Assembly: GCF_004745945.1 (NCBI RefSeq)
Contig: NZ_SRLE01000001.1
Coordinates: 248,001 to 312,000, forward strand
Direction of reading: 5' to 3'
From: Mangrovimicrobium sediminis
GTDB taxonomy: Bacteria; Pseudomonadota; Gammaproteobacteria; Pseudomonadales; Halieaceae
DNA length: 64,000 bases
In this document: positions 26,075 through 36,839 of the stretch, piece after piece
Layout: every line of letters begins with the position of its first letter
Position numbering within the stretch: the first letter of the stretch is position 1
The notes under the pieces: model-generated
Seen by the model: only the letters and a program-made list of their open reading frames with translations
Told to the model about the DNA's origin: nothing
Databases searched by the model: none
Position numbers and translations under genes: made by a program

Positions 26075-27025
26075 ATGAACAGTAGCAATTCACTTATGAA
26101 TAGCAAGCTTATGAACGCCGAGTGGAGCGACATCCGCGTGTTCCTCGCCATCGTCGACAGCGGCAACCTGGTGTCCGCCGCGGAACAACTCGATATCTCC
26201 CAGCCCACCGCCGGGCGGCGACTGGCCGCACTGGAGTCCGCCCTCGGGGTTTCGCTGTTCGTGCGCACCGGCCGGCGCATGGTCCCCACCGACGCCGGCA
26301 CCGGCATCCTGGAGAGCGCGCGCATCATGCAGCGGGAGATGGTGGCGATCCAGCGCCTGGCCGACGGCCAGGCGCAGGGCCTGAGCGGTACGGTAACCAT
26401 CTCCGCCTCCGAGGGCACCGGCTCGAAATGGCTGATCCCGGTACTGGGCGACCTGCGCAGGAAATACCCGGACATCACCGTAGACCTGAGGATCGAGAGC
26501 CGCTCGGTCGACCTGGTGCAGCGCGAGGCGGACATCGCCTTGCGCATGGCCCGCCCTACACAGCTCGACCTCATCTGCCGCAAGCTCAGCGATATCGGTT
26601 TCGGCCTGTACGCCTCAACAGATCACCTGGCCACTTTCGGCGCGGTCGAGGAACTTGGCGACCTGAACGGGGCGGACTGGGTACGCGGCCGCTTCCTGCC
26701 CGGGGAGCGAAGCTACCTGGAAGAATTCCTGACCGGGAACGAGTTGGACTACCGCATCACCCTGACCACCAACAGTCCCGCGGCACAAATGGAGAGCGTG
26801 CGCCACGGGCTGGGCTTCGGCCTGATCTCCCACCGCTGGGCTTCGCTCTATCCAGACGTGGTCCGGGTATTACCCGACCTCTCCGTGATGAGTATGGAAC
26901 TGTGGCTGGTCACCCACGAGGACCTCCGCCACAGCGCGCGCATCAAGGCGGTGGCGGACGTGATCGCCGAGCACGCGGCGCACTCCAGCGACAGCCTGGC
27001 CTGGGGCTGCGGGACGCTGGCCTGA
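26075..27025 (+). CDS. LysR-family transcriptional regulator
   Basis: Up to 316 aa. Three in-frame ATGs (26075, 26096, 26111) precede the first helix and none has a strong ribosome site; the shortest gives M-N-A-E-W-S-D-I-R-V-F-L-A. The helix-turn-helix reads GNLVSAAEQLDISQPTAGRR, then ALESALGVSLFVRTGRRM, typical of LysR. The rest is a periplasmic-binding-protein-like effector domain beginning SGTVTISASEGTGSKWLIPV. The target is unknown. It is divergent from the TPR gene and not adjacent to an obvious operon that it might control. Confidence 0.92.
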   Translation: MNSSNSLMNSKLMNAEWSDIRVFLAIVDSGNLVSAAEQLDISQPTAGRRLAALESALGVSLFVRTGRRMVPTDAGTGILESARIMQREMVAIQRLADGQAQGLSGTVTISASEGTGSKWLIPVLGDLRRKYPDITVDLRIESRSVDLVQREADIALRMARPTQLDLICRKLSDIGFGLYASTDHLATFGAVEELGDLNGADWVRGRFLPGERSYLEEFLTGNELDYRITLTTNSPAAQMESVRHGLGFGLISHRWASLYPDVVRVLPDLSVMSMELWLVTHEDLRHSARIKAVADVIAEHAAHSSDSLAWGCGTLA

Positions 27026-27101
27026 ACCAATCAACACTGGGAACACAGCGACGCCCACACGACCGGGCGGTCGCGAAGATAAGGGAAGTCGATGTGGGAA
27101 T

Positions 27102-27178
27102 TGGGGTGGCCGAAGGGTCTCGAACCCTCCACCTCCGGAGCCACAATCCGGTGCTCTACCCGATGAGCTACGGCCACC
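27102..27178 (-). tRNA. tRNA-His (anticodon GTG)
   Basis: Minus-strand cloverleaf with acceptor GTGGCC/GGCCAC, D-arm AGCTCATCGGGTAGAGC, and T-arm GGTTCGAGACC. The anticodon loop TTGTGGC presents GTG. The extra 5' G (position -1) and discriminator C typical of tRNA-His are both encoded, as is the 3' CCA. Confidence 0.95.
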
Positions 27179-27230
27179 ATAGAGAAACCTGAAGAGGAAT
27201 CGACACACTCGCCCACTGTGGCTGGGGAGT

Positions 27231-27307
27231 TGGTCGGGGTAGAGGGATTCGAACCCCCGACATCCTGCTCCCAAAGCAGGCGCGCTACCAGACTGCGCTA
27301 TACCCCG
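27231..27307 (-). tRNA. tRNA-Pro (anticodon TGG)
   Basis: Minus-strand cloverleaf: acceptor CGGGGTA/TACCCCG, D-arm AGCGCAGTCTGGTAGCGC, T-arm GGGGTTCGAATCCC. The anticodon loop TTTGGGA presents TGG. CCA is encoded. It is upstream of tRNA-His on the same strand and probably co-transcribed with it. Confidence 0.95.
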
Positions 27308-27485
27308 CCGATTCACTCGGGAGACGTTGTCGACCCCGTTTTTCAGGATGGCGCATCATACTCATCCGCAGGGGGAGCGTCAACGCCGAAAGCGGCCGGA
27401 TTGGCCGCCGCGCACTTCCCCAATCCACCCCACGCGTGTGACAATACGCGCCCTTTTTTGGCGGCCAACCGGAGGATTCTGACCC

Positions 27486-28331
27486 ATGGCAGCACTGGTA
27501 CTGGACGGCAAGTCCCTGGCGGCACAGACCGAGGCGGAATTGCTGGCGCGAGTGGAAGCGCTCAAGGCAAAATCCGGCGGCAAGACGCCGATCCTGGCCA
27601 CCATCCTGGTGGGGGACGACCCCGCCTCCGCCACCTACGTAAAGATGAAAGGCAACGCCTGCCGCCGCGTGGGCATGGAATCCCTGGCGGTGGAACTGCC
27701 CTCCTCCACCACCACCGACGAGTTGCTGGCGAAGATCAACGAGTTGAACAACAACCCAGACGTGCACGGCATCCTGCTGCAACACCCGGTGCCCGCGCAA
27801 ATCGACGAACGCGCCTGTTTCGACGCCATTGCCCTGTCCAAGGATGTCGACGGTGTCACCTGCCTCGGCTTCGGCCGCATGGCCATGGGTGAAGACGCCT
27901 ATGGCTGCGCCACGCCGCAGGGCATCATGCGCATCCTCGAGCACTACGGCGTGGAGATCGAGGGCAAGCACGCGGTGGTGGTTGGCCGCAGCCCGATCCT
28001 CGGCAAGCCCATGGCCATGATGCTGCTGCAGAAGAATGCCACGGTCACCATCTGCCACTCGCGCACCCGCGACCTGCCGGCACTGGTCGCCCAGGCGGAC
28101 ATCCTGGTCGGTGCCGTGGGCAAGCCGGAATTCATCCGTGCCGAGTGGGTAAAGGAAGGCGCCGTGGTAGTCGATGCGGGCTACCACCCGGGCGGTGTCG
28201 GCGATATCGAACTCGCCGCGCTGGTCGACAAGGCCTCTGCCTACACCCCGGTTCCCGGCGGCGTCGGCCCGATGACCATCAACACGCTGATCATGCAGAG
28301 CGTCGAGTCTGGCGAGAAATCGCTGGGCTGA
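27486..28331 (+). CDS. folD: Methylenetetrahydrofolate dehydrogenase / cyclohydrolase FolD
   Basis: 281 aa, ATG at 27486 behind CGGAGG. The bifunctional enzyme interconverts 5,10-methylene-, methenyl- and 10-formyl-tetrahydrofolate in the cytosol. Family motifs are all present: catalytic Lys in [28 protein letters not shown], the Rossmann segment [24 protein letters not shown], and the C-terminal [12 protein letters not shown]. Length is normal. It is monocistronic, with a terminator at 28408. Confidence 0.97.
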   Translation: MAALVLDGKSLAAQTEAELLARVEALKAKSGGKTPILATILVGDDPASATYVKMKGNACRRVGMESLAVELPSSTTTDELLAKINELNNNPDVHGILLQHPVPAQIDERACFDAIALSKDVDGVTCLGFGRMAMGEDAYGCATPQGIMRILEHYGVEIEGKHAVVVGRSPILGKPMAMMLLQKNATVTICHSRTRDLPALVAQADILVGAVGKPEFIRAEWVKEGAVVVDAGYHPGGVGDIELAALVDKASAYTPVPGGVGPMTINTLIMQSVESGEKSLG

Positions 28332-28407
28332 CCGTGTAAAAATTCGCGCCGGAAACGCCGCGGATTTTGCAAACTTTACAAACCTCCCCTACCCCGAATT
28401 GCAAAAT

Positions 28408-28431
28408 ACGCCGCCTTCGAGCGGCGTTTTT
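28408..28431 (+). terminator. Rho-independent terminator after folD
   Basis: A 7-bp perfect stem ACGCCGC/GCGGCGT with a CTTCGA loop is followed directly by TTTTT. It lies 75 bases past the folD stop and isolates folD from the sigma-54 promoter further downstream. Confidence 0.85.
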
Positions 28432-28473
28432 GCTCGCCTCGAAAATTCCGACACTGCTCGCAAACCCTTACAG

Positions 28474-28531
28474 GCAAAGGCTTTGCGGCCCGCTTTGCAG
28501 TTTTTTACACGAATCTGGCACGCCCCCTGCA
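28474..28531 (+). promoter_or_regulatory. Predicted sigma-54 promoter with upstream palindrome for the BON gene
   Basis: TGGCACG-CCCC-CTGCA at 28516-28531 has the GG-N10-GC spacing of -24/-12 promoters and differs from consensus at one core-flanking position. The start would be near 28542, about 57 bases before the ATG of the BON gene. A perfect 13-bp palindrome GCAAAGGCTTTGC at 28474-28486, plus nearby TTTGCA copies, are candidate activator sites. A sigma-54 activator gene lies about 0.6 kb downstream (29820-31172). Its link to this promoter is inferred. Confidence 0.7.
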
Positions 28532-28598
28532 ATACCTCGGTTGTACAACGCGGTCCCGGCCAGCGCCGGGCGACAGCAACCATAGAGAGGTATCCACT

Positions 28599-29207
28599 AT
28601 GAAAAGCACTAATTTTCTGAAAGCGACCACCTGTTCCATCATTCTCGCGGGCAGCCTGGCGTCCGTCCCGGCCCTGGCCGGCAGCAACCACGACAAGGCG
28701 CAGACCGAGACCCAGGGCGAGGAACTGAAGGCCGATGCCCACAACGCCTGGATGGAGGGCAAGCTGGAAACCACCTTCATGCTCAACCGTCACCTGAACA
28801 ACTTCACCATCGACCCGGAAGTCGAAGGCGGTAACGTCATCCTGCTGGGTTCCGTGGAAAACGAGGTTGACCGCGACCTGGCTGAAGAGATCGCCTACAG
28901 CGTGGATGGCGTCGAAGATGTCGACAACCGCCTGGAAGTCATTCCCGCTGAAGACGACGCAGACGCCAGTGAAGAACCCGGCTTTGCGGACCGCGTGGAA
29001 GACGCGACCCTCACCGCCGAGGTCAAGCTGAAGCTGCTGGCCAACAGCAATACCGACGGCCTGGACATCAACGTGGATACAGAAGATGGCGTGGTCACCC
29101 TGAACGGTGACGTGGAAAGTGACAGCCGCCGTGACCTTGCCGCGCAGATCGCCGCCAACGTGGAAGGCGTTAAGGACGTGGTCAACAAGCTGCAAGTGCA
29201 GAGCTGA
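28599..29207 (+). CDS. Periplasmic double-BON-domain protein (OsmY-like)
   Basis: 202 aa, ATG at 28599 after AGAGAGG. Residues 1-25 form a signal peptide (TTCSIILAGSLASVPALAG). Two BON domains follow: about 50-110 (AWMEGKLETTFMLNRHLNNF, then NVILLGSVENEVDRDLAEEI) and about 130-200 (TLTAEVKLKLLANSNTDGLD, then GVVTLNGDVESDSRRDLAAQ). BON proteins associate with phospholipid surfaces and are commonly induced by osmotic or envelope stress. It is preceded by a sigma-54-type promoter and followed by a DUF1328 gene, a frequent stress pairing. Confidence 0.92.
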   Translation: MKSTNFLKATTCSIILAGSLASVPALAGSNHDKAQTETQGEELKADAHNAWMEGKLETTFMLNRHLNNFTIDPEVEGGNVILLGSVENEVDRDLAEEIAYSVDGVEDVDNRLEVIPAEDDADASEEPGFADRVEDATLTAEVKLKLLANSNTDGLDINVDTEDGVVTLNGDVESDSRRDLAAQIAANVEGVKDVVNKLQVQS

Positions 29208-29307
29208 ACCTCACGCTTCAACTGGCCGGTCGTCGATCGGCCAGCCGACTAATCACTAGCGGAATCGGCGTCCGCCAACCCGGCGGGCGCCAGATCAAGG
29301 AGGCAAC

Positions 29308-29472
29308 ATGATTTACTGGGCACTGATCTTTCTTATCGTCGCACTGGTGGCCGGCGTGCTGGGGCTCACCGGGGTAGCATCCATTGCAAGCAACATCGCC
29401 TGGGTGCTGTTCGTGGTCGGCCTCATCATGTCGATCATCTTCTTCGTCATGGGCCGGCGGCCGCGCGTGTAG
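29308..29472 (+). CDS. DUF1328 (YtjA-like) small membrane protein
   Basis: 54 aa, ATG at 29308 after AAGGAGG, an ideal ribosome site. It has two transmembrane helices (YWALIFLIVALVAGVLGLTG and IAWVLFVVGLIMSIIFFVMG) and a short basic C-terminus. The order of the two helices with the G-V-A-S-I-A-S linker is the UPF0391/DUF1328 pattern. It is about 100 bases downstream of the BON gene and likely co-transcribed. Function unknown. Confidence 0.93.
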   Translation: MIYWALIFLIVALVAGVLGLTGVASIASNIAWVLFVVGLIMSIIFFVMGRRPRV

Positions 29473-29510
29473 GCGCGCCCTGCCCCTGACTGAACAGTCG
29501 AACAGCTCGC

Positions 29511-29744
29511 GTGAGCGCAAGCACCATCACGGTCAGGCTCGATCACGCCATGCTGATGCTCGGGCTGCAGGGACAGCAACTGGGCCTGGTGAAACAGGCC
29601 AGGCTGGACGCCGAATCCGGTGAGTTGCTCGGGCTGGTACTGGAAACGCGCTGGCAGCACGTAGAACTTCCCTGGCGCGATGTCGAGTTTGATGGAAACG
29701 ACGCGGTATTCAGGTTGAGCCGGCCCTGCGGGGGCGATCACTGA
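29511..29744 (+). CDS. Small PRC-barrel-like hypothetical protein
   Basis: 77 aa from a GTG at 29511; an ATG at 29550 is a weaker alternative. The sequence GLVKQARLDAESGELLGLVL, then WRDVEF and AVFRLSRP has the spacing of the small beta-barrel in PRC-barrel proteins. It follows the DUF1328 gene in the same direction and precedes a terminator at 29753, so it is probably the last gene of the stress operon. Family placement is tentative. Confidence 0.6.
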   Translation: MSASTITVRLDHAMLMLGLQGQQLGLVKQARLDAESGELLGLVLETRWQHVELPWRDVEFDGNDAVFRLSRPCGGDH

Positions 29745-29752
29745 ACACCGCC

Positions 29753-29778
29753 AACGCGGCCCAACGGGTCGCGTTTTT
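29753..29778 (+). terminator. Rho-independent terminator ending the BON operon
   Basis: The stem AACGCGGCCC pairs with GGGTCGCGTT (one G-T pair) around an AAC loop and is followed by a T run. It separates the operon from the convergent sigma-54 activator gene. Confidence 0.7.
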
Positions 29779-29819
29779 CATGCGTGCATCAATAGTACAG
29801 AAACTACTGGAGTGGCAGC

Positions 29820-31172
29820 CTACTCTTCACTCTCGTAGCGATTCAGGCGGTTGTAGAGGGTTTTCAGGCTGATGCCCAAAGCCTCTGCCGCGGCGCTTTT
29901 GTCGCCGTCGAACTTGTCCAGGGTGGCCAGAATTATTTCGCGCTCGGAATCGGCGAGACTGGTGCCCACCGGGATCTCCACCACGTCCCCCACCACCGTT
30001 GCGCCCTCCCCCTCCGGCAATTCCACGTCGAACGCCGCAGCGCCAATCGCATACTCGGAGAGGATGTATGCGCGTTCCACCGCGTGCTTGAGCTGGCGCA
30101 CGTTGCCCGGCCAGGGCGAGCCGGCGATACGCGCCAGCGCCTCCTCCTCGAAGTACAGTTCGGTGCCGTGGTGCGCGTTCAACTCGTTGAGGAAATACTG
30201 CGCGAGGCCGGCGATGTCGTCACCGCGGCGGCGCAGCGCGGGCAGGGAAAGCGGAAACTGCGCCAGGCGGTAGTACAGGTCCTCGCGAAACACGCCATCG
30301 TCCACCGCCTGTTGCGGCGGCCGGTTGGTGGTGGAGACCAGGCGCACATCCACCGCGATCTCGCGCTCGGAACCCACCGGCCGGACACTGCGCGTCTCCA
30401 GCACACGCAGCAACTTGGCCTGCAATTCCAGGTCCATCTCGGTAACCTCGTCGAGCAACAGGGTGCCGCCGTGGGCGCGTTCGAAGAAGCCGCGGTGCTG
30501 GCGCGCGGCGCCGCTAAAACTGCCCTTCTCATGGCCGAACAACTCGCTCTCCAGCAGGGTCGGGGCGATCGCCGCACAATTGAAGGCGATAAAAGGCCCC
30601 TCCGAGCGCGGGGACAGCGCGTGCACTGTGCGCGCCACCAGTTCCTTGCCGGTCCCGCTCTCACCGTAGACCAGCACACTGGTATCGGTGGGCGCCAGCT
30701 TGCGCAACTGCCGGTAGAGCTTGCGCATGCTGCGCGAACTGCCGCGCAGGTAACCGAACTGGTCGACGCCGGGGACGCTCGCGCCATCCGGCGGGCGCTG
30801 GGCATCGGCGGCAAACTCCGCGGCGATGTCCCGCAGCATGCCGCCGAGGGAGTGCTCGTCGAAGGGTTTGCAGAAGAAGTAGGAGGCACCCAGGCGAATC
30901 GCGCGGTCTGCGCGCAGCGGGTCGTCCGCGTCGCCCATGACGATGACCTCGGCGCCGTCGAGATCCGCGTTCTCGAGCAGTTGCAAGCCGTCCTCGCCAC
31001 CGGGCAAGTCCAGGGCGAGAAAGACCAGATCGAGGCCACCGCCCTGCACCAGTTCCAGCGCGGCCGCGAGATTGTCTGCCGGGTGAACGCGATAACCAGT
31101 CTGCTCCGCGAGCGAACTCAAGGCGGCCGTGTGCACACGGTCGCCATCCAGAACCAGGCAGCGGGAATTCAA
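29820..31172 (-). CDS. Sigma-54-dependent response regulator with degenerate receiver
   Basis: 450 aa from a TTG at 31172, with GAGGAG ten bases upstream; no ATG or GTG gives the complete receiver, and longer starts add unrelated sequence. Residues 1-120 form a receiver in which the phospho-acceptor site reads LDLVFLALDLPGGEDG, with Ala where Asp is expected; the conserved Lys (FFCKPFDE) is kept. The AAA+ domain (about 145-370) has Walker A GESGTGKELVA, GSFSGA in place of the usual GAFTGA sigma-54 contact loop, and Walker B GGTLLLDEV. A Fis-type helix-turn-helix closes the protein (DKSAAAEALGISLKTLYNRL). It probably activates a sigma-54 promoter, possibly the one at 28516. Confidence 0.9.
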   Translation of the reverse strand: MNSRCLVLDGDRVHTAALSSLAEQTGYRVHPADNLAAALELVQGGGLDLVFLALDLPGGEDGLQLLENADLDGAEVIVMGDADDPLRADRAIRLGASYFFCKPFDEHSLGGMLRDIAAEFAADAQRPPDGASVPGVDQFGYLRGSSRSMRKLYRQLRKLAPTDTSVLVYGESGTGKELVARTVHALSPRSEGPFIAFNCAAIAPTLLESELFGHEKGSFSGAARQHRGFFERAHGGTLLLDEVTEMDLELQAKLLRVLETRSVRPVGSEREIAVDVRLVSTTNRPPQQAVDDGVFREDLYYRLAQFPLSLPALRRRGDDIAGLAQYFLNELNAHHGTELYFEEEALARIAGSPWPGNVRQLKHAVERAYILSEYAIGAAAFDVELPEGEGATVVGDVVEIPVGTSLADSEREIILATLDKFDGDKSAAAEALGISLKTLYNRLNRYESEE

Positions 31173-31308
31173 GTCAGTAGCGCTCCTCAAACGCCAGCGC
31201 GGCGCCGGGCCACCCGAGGTTCGGGTGACGGCGCTGCACTGGCCGGTATAAAAGACAACGGGGCTGGTCGCGGAGTGCGCGGCCCGGCCCGCAGGTGAGC
31301 GGACCGGG

Positions 31309-32694
31309 TCAACCGGAGGCGCGCTTCCAGCGGGTGCCTTCGCGCGAATCCTCCAGTACCACACCTTCGGACAACAGGGTCGCACGAATTTCGTCGGCGC
31401 GCGCAAAATTTTTCGCGGCCTTCGCCGCCTGGCGCTCGGCGATCAATGCCTCGATCTCCTCGGCGCCGATGGCGTCGTCCGCCCCGGAACCCTGCAGCCA
31501 GGCTTCAGGGTCCTGCGCCAGGATGCCGAGCAGGTTGCCGGCGGCGAGGATGCGCGCCTTCAGCGCAGGCTTTTCCGCCGCGTCTGCCTTGTGCAGTTCG
31601 CGCGCCAGCGCATGCAGCTCGGCGATGGCGACCGGGGTGTTGAGGTCGTCGTTGAGCGCGGCATAGAACGCTTCATCCGCCAGCGGCACGTCCACATCGA
31701 GTTCGATGTCCTGTACGCCGCGCAGGGTGTTGTACAGGCTGTCCAGGGTGGTTTGCGCCTGCTCCAGCAGCTCCATGGAGAAGTTCAGGGGCGAGCGGTA
31801 GTGCGCCGAGAGCAGCGCGAAGCGCAGCACCTCGCCGCGATAGCTCTGCAGCAGGTCGCGCACGGTGTGGAAGTTGCCGAGGGACTTGGACATCTTCTCG
31901 CCGTCGATGTCGAGGTAGGCGTTGTGCATCCAGTAGCGCACGAACTCGTCGTCGCCGTGGGCGCAGCGGCTCTGGGCGATCTCGTTCTCGTGGTGCGGGA
32001 AGATCAGGTCGCGGCCGCCGCCGTGGATGTCGATGGTGGTGCCCAGGTGGGCGCGGATCATCGCCGAGCACTCCAGGTGCCAGCCCGGCCGGCCGCGACC
32101 CCAGGGGCTGTCCCAGCCCGGATCTTCGTCCGCCGCGGGTTTCCACAGCACGAAATCACCCGGGTGACGCTTGTAGTCGGCGACCTCGACCCGCGCACCG
32201 GCGAGCATGTCGTCCAGGGAGCGGTGCGAGAGCTTGCCGTAATCCGGCATGGATTCCACCGAGAACAGCACATGGCCCTGGGATTCGTAGGCGTGGCCGT
32301 TGTCCACCAGGGCGCGGGTGAGCTCGATCATGGCGTCGATGTTGTGCGTCGCGTGCGGCTCCAGGGTCGGCGCCAGCACGTTCAGCGCGCCCATGTCCTC
32401 GCGGTACTTGCTGGTGAACTCGTCGGTCACCGACTCGATGGAGCGCTCGCCCTCGCGGGCGGCGGCGATGATCTTGTCGTCCACGTCGGTGATGTTGCGC
32501 GCGTAGACCACCTCGTCGTACTCGGTCTGCAGCAGACGGAACAGGGTGTCGAAGACCACCGCCGGCCGCGCGTTGCCGATGTGCGCGAGGTTGTACACGG
32601 TGGGCCCGCACACGTACATGGTCACCCGGTTAGGTTGCAGCGGCTCGAAGGGGACCTTGCCCCCGCTCATGGTGTTGTAGATGGTCAGGCCCAT
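31309..32694 (-). CDS. cysS: Cysteinyl-tRNA synthetase
   Basis: 461 aa from the ATG at 32694, two bases after the glnS stop; a longer frame to 32991 is inside glnS. Class I motifs: HIGH-type [13 protein letters not shown] and KMSKS in [13 protein letters not shown]. Zinc ligands are in [16 protein letters not shown] and HHENEIAQS. The C-terminal anticodon-binding region ends [14 protein letters not shown], normal for the family. It charges tRNA-Cys in the cytosol and is translationally coupled to glnS. Confidence 0.97.
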   Translation of the reverse strand: MGLTIYNTMSGGKVPFEPLQPNRVTMYVCGPTVYNLAHIGNARPAVVFDTLFRLLQTEYDEVVYARNITDVDDKIIAAAREGERSIESVTDEFTSKYREDMGALNVLAPTLEPHATHNIDAMIELTRALVDNGHAYESQGHVLFSVESMPDYGKLSHRSLDDMLAGARVEVADYKRHPGDFVLWKPAADEDPGWDSPWGRGRPGWHLECSAMIRAHLGTTIDIHGGGRDLIFPHHENEIAQSRCAHGDDEFVRYWMHNAYLDIDGEKMSKSLGNFHTVRDLLQSYRGEVLRFALLSAHYRSPLNFSMELLEQAQTTLDSLYNTLRGVQDIELDVDVPLADEAFYAALNDDLNTPVAIAELHALARELHKADAAEKPALKARILAAGNLLGILAQDPEAWLQGSGADDAIGAEEIEALIAERQAAKAAKNFARADEIRATLLSEGVVLEDSREGTRWKRASG

Positions 32695-32696
32695 GC

Positions 32697-34361
<1,665 letters not shown>

Positions 34362-34551
34362 CGTTCCTGGGGGCTTTTAGGCAAAAAAGGCGCGTATTAT
34401 AGCCGCTTGCGCGCGACGCTTTAAGCGAATTGATACCACCCGGGGCCCGGGGTGTGGTTTCTGCCCAGGATTCGGTCCCGGCGCTGTTTTCCTGAGATGC
34501 AAAAGCCCGTATCATTGCCCGCCCGCAGTTAAAAATCACAGGGAAGACACC

Positions 34552-35046
34552 ATGGTCATCATCCGCACCACGTTCGGCGAGATCAAACTCGAATTGGATG
34601 CCGAGAAGGCGCCGAACACTGTTGCCAATTTCTTGCAGTACGCCCGCGACGGGTTCTACGACGGCACGATCTTCCACCGTGTCATCGACAATTTCATGCT
34701 CCAGGGCGGCGGTTTCGACACCGAAATGGCACAAAAGACCACGGGCAAGCCGATCGAGAACGAGGCCGACAACGGCCTGAAGAACGACTACGGCACCATC
34801 GCCATGGCCCGCACCATGGACCCGCACTCGGCGACGGCCCAGTTCTTCATCAACGTGAAGGACAACGACTTCCTGAACCACACCGCCAAGACCGCCCAGG
34901 GCTGGGGCTACGCAGTATTCGGCAAGATGGTCGAGGGCGACGAGGTTCTGGACAAGATCCGCGCGGTACCCACCACCTCGCGCAAGGGCCACCAGGACGT
35001 GCCGGTGGACCCGGTGATCATCGAGACCGTGATTGTCGAGGACTGA
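34552..35046 (+). CDS. ppiB: Cytoplasmic peptidyl-prolyl isomerase B (cyclophilin)
   Basis: 164 aa, ATG at 34552 after GGGAAG. The cyclophilin core is clear: [17 protein letters not shown] with catalytic Arg, [20 protein letters not shown], and [18 protein letters not shown]. There is no signal peptide, so it is the cytoplasmic PpiB rather than PpiA. It is divergent from glnS and leads into lpxH. A short tandem duplication (GTCGAGGACTGA) spans its stop codon. Confidence 0.96.
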   Translation: MVIIRTTFGEIKLELDAEKAPNTVANFLQYARDGFYDGTIFHRVIDNFMLQGGGFDTEMAQKTTGKPIENEADNGLKNDYGTIAMARTMDPHSATAQFFINVKDNDFLNHTAKTAQGWGYAVFGKMVEGDEVLDKIRAVPTTSRKGHQDVPVDPVIIETVIVED

Positions 35047-35076
35047 TCGTCGAGGACTGAGCACGCGAAGGACACG

Positions 35077-35793
35077 GTGTCCCGCACCCTCTTCATCTCC
35101 GACCTGCACCTGGACCCCGCCCGACCCGCCGTAACCGCGGCCCTGGCGGGGTTCCTCCAAACCCACACCAATTGCGACGCCCTCTATGTCCTCGGCGACC
35201 TGTTCGAGGCCTGGATCGGCGATGACGACGACGCCCCGCTGGCCGCGGAGGTCGCCGAGCTCTTCCACACCTTCGCCGCCGCCGGCCCCGACCTCTACTT
35301 CATGCGCGGCAACCGCGATTTCCTCCTCGGCGATACGTGGTGCGCCCGCGCCGGCGGCACCCTGCTCCCGGACCCATCGCTGGTGGACCTCTACGGCACC
35401 CCGACCCTGCTGATGCACGGCGACAGCCTGTGCACGGCGGACGCCAGCTACATGGCCTTCCGCGCCCAGGTGCGCGATCCGGCCTGGCAGGCTGACGTTT
35501 TGGCCCGCCCCCTGGAAGAGCGCCGGGCGCTGGCTGCCCAGTTGCGGGCGCAGAGTCGGGAGGCGAGTTCGAACAAGCCTGAGGATATTCTGGACGTGAC
35601 GCCTGCTGAGGTGGAGCGGGTGATGCGGGAGGCTGGGGTTTCCCGTTTGGTGCATGGGCATACGCATCGGCCGGGGCATCATGAGTTCGATCTCGGCGAG
35701 CGCTGGGTTTTGGGGGACTGGGAGGACTTCCTCTGGGTGCTTTCCGTTGATCCCAGCTCTGTCTGCCTAGAGAATTCCCCAATAATTCAATAG
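35077..35793 (+). CDS. lpxH: UDP-2,3-diacylglucosamine diphosphatase LpxH
   Basis: 238 aa from GTG 35077 with GAAGGA five bases upstream. It is a metallophosphoesterase: FISDLHLDP, VLGDLFEAWIGDDDD, FMRGNRDFLLG, TLLMHGDSLC and HGHTHRPGHHEF are all present. LpxH makes lipid X in lipid A synthesis at the inner membrane. The last about 15 residues (SVCLENSPIIQ) extend beyond the usual end. It follows ppiB by 30 bases, as in many gammaproteobacteria. Confidence 0.95.
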   Translation: MSRTLFISDLHLDPARPAVTAALAGFLQTHTNCDALYVLGDLFEAWIGDDDDAPLAAEVAELFHTFAAAGPDLYFMRGNRDFLLGDTWCARAGGTLLPDPSLVDLYGTPTLLMHGDSLCTADASYMAFRAQVRDPAWQADVLARPLEERRALAAQLRAQSREASSNKPEDILDVTPAEVERVMREAGVSRLVHGHTHRPGHHEFDLGERWVLGDWEDFLWVLSVDPSSVCLENSPIIQ

Positions 35794-35825
35794 GTTACAG
35801 CGAATTCCTCAGGAGGATCTGGTGT

Positions 35826-36093
35826 ATCCTCGACGCCCCGCCAACGCCATGCCCTAGCCACATCAGCCGCCCACTCCGCGCTATCTGGGCCGGGGCGCAT
35901 CCTCGACGCCCCACCAACACCATGCCCCCGCCGAAACGGCCGCGCGCTCCGCCGCGTTTGCGGGCTGCTGCGGAACTCGACCGAAAATCGCTCCGCGATT
36001 TTTCGGGACTCGGGCAGTCCTCGCAGAAAGCCCCCGCAAACGCGGCTCCGCTTAAAGCACGGCCTGACTGTTGCGGCGGGGGCATGGTGTTGG
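35826..36093. repeat. MITE-like element 1 with 20-bp terminal inverted repeats plus a flanking direct repeat
   Basis: A 180-bp unit, 35914-36093, is bounded by perfect 20-bp inverted repeats (left CCAACACCATGCCCCCGCCG). Inside are nested palindromes, including CCGCGTTTGCGGG against CCCGCAAACGCGG and GAAAATCGCTCCGCGATTTTTC. The left end is partly duplicated as a near-identical 29-bp direct repeat at 35826-35854 and 35899-35927. There is no open reading frame, so it would depend on a transposase elsewhere. Confidence 0.75.
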
Positions 36094-36129
36094 CGGTGCT
36101 CTTTTCGGTGATGGGTGTGGACCGGGGTG

Positions 36130-36405
36130 GCTGCGATGTCGCGGCATTTTCTGGCTTGGTGTTCGCAGTGCCTCGGATTGCGCGAGTTGCAGGTGACCAA
36201 CCAAGGGGCTTCGAGAATCCGAGACTCCGCGGGAAGCAGGCTTCAGGACGGTGAGATTCCGGGAATCCTGGATTCTGAGGCGCTGGGGCCCGAGCACGTG
36301 TGACTCCGGGGCTACGAGTCAGTAGAACTCTGAGACTCCGGGACCGCGGGACTCTGGACTCGGAGACCGGGGCACTATCGAACTCAGGACTCAGGACTCA
36401 GGAGC
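36130..36405. repeat. Low-complexity GACTC-rich region
   Basis: The stretch is dominated by irregular GACTC, GAGTC and CCGGGA words. It ends in tandem GGACTCA copies at 36385-36403. It lies between the two MITE-like elements. No gene or RNA is recognised. Confidence 0.5.
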
Positions 36406-36472
36406 ATTTCAAGCCCGTGAGCCCGGCTCCAACCTCTCGCGCTGCGCATTGCTTCCCCAGACGAACCTCAGA

Positions 36473-36739
36473 GGCCCGGCGCGCGGCACGCCCCTCCGGA
36501 ACAATCAGGCCACGCTTTTAGCGGAGCCGCGTTTGTGGGGGCTTTCTGCGAGCACTGTCCGAGTCCCACAAATTGCGTTAGCAATTTGGACGACCGGAGG
36601 TCGCCCCGAAGGGGTGAGAACACCCCTAAGGGTGTTCGAATCAATTTTTCGCGGAGCGAAAAATGGTCGAGTTGCGCAGCAGCCCACAAACGCGGCGGAG
36701 CGTGTGGCCGTTCCGAAGGGGCGTGCCGCGTGCCGGGCC
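36473..36739. repeat. MITE-like element 2 with 27-bp imperfect terminal inverted repeats
   Basis: The ends at 36473-36499 and 36713-36739 are inverted repeats of 27 bp with two mismatches (GGCCCGGCGCGCGGCACGCC as left outer part). The interior matches element 1 in reverse orientation (GGAGCCGCGTTTG, then GCTTTCTGCGAGCA). It contains an extra central block of stacked hairpins: AACACCCCTAAGGGTGTT, AAATTGCGTTAGCAATTT, TTTTTCGCGGAGCGAAAAA. Confidence 0.75.
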
Positions 36740-36839
36740 GGCTTAAATGCGCCCTCAAACCGCCGCCGCAGACCCGAGGCCGGTCCAGCTAAGCCCTCGA
36801 ATCCCCAAAGCACGCGCAAAACCGGCCAGACAGCGCCCC

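Noticed and set aside
35826-35927. Possible CRISPR-like direct repeats
   Set aside because: Only two 29-bp copies exist with one spacer, and they are part of an inverted-repeat element; no cas genes are nearby.
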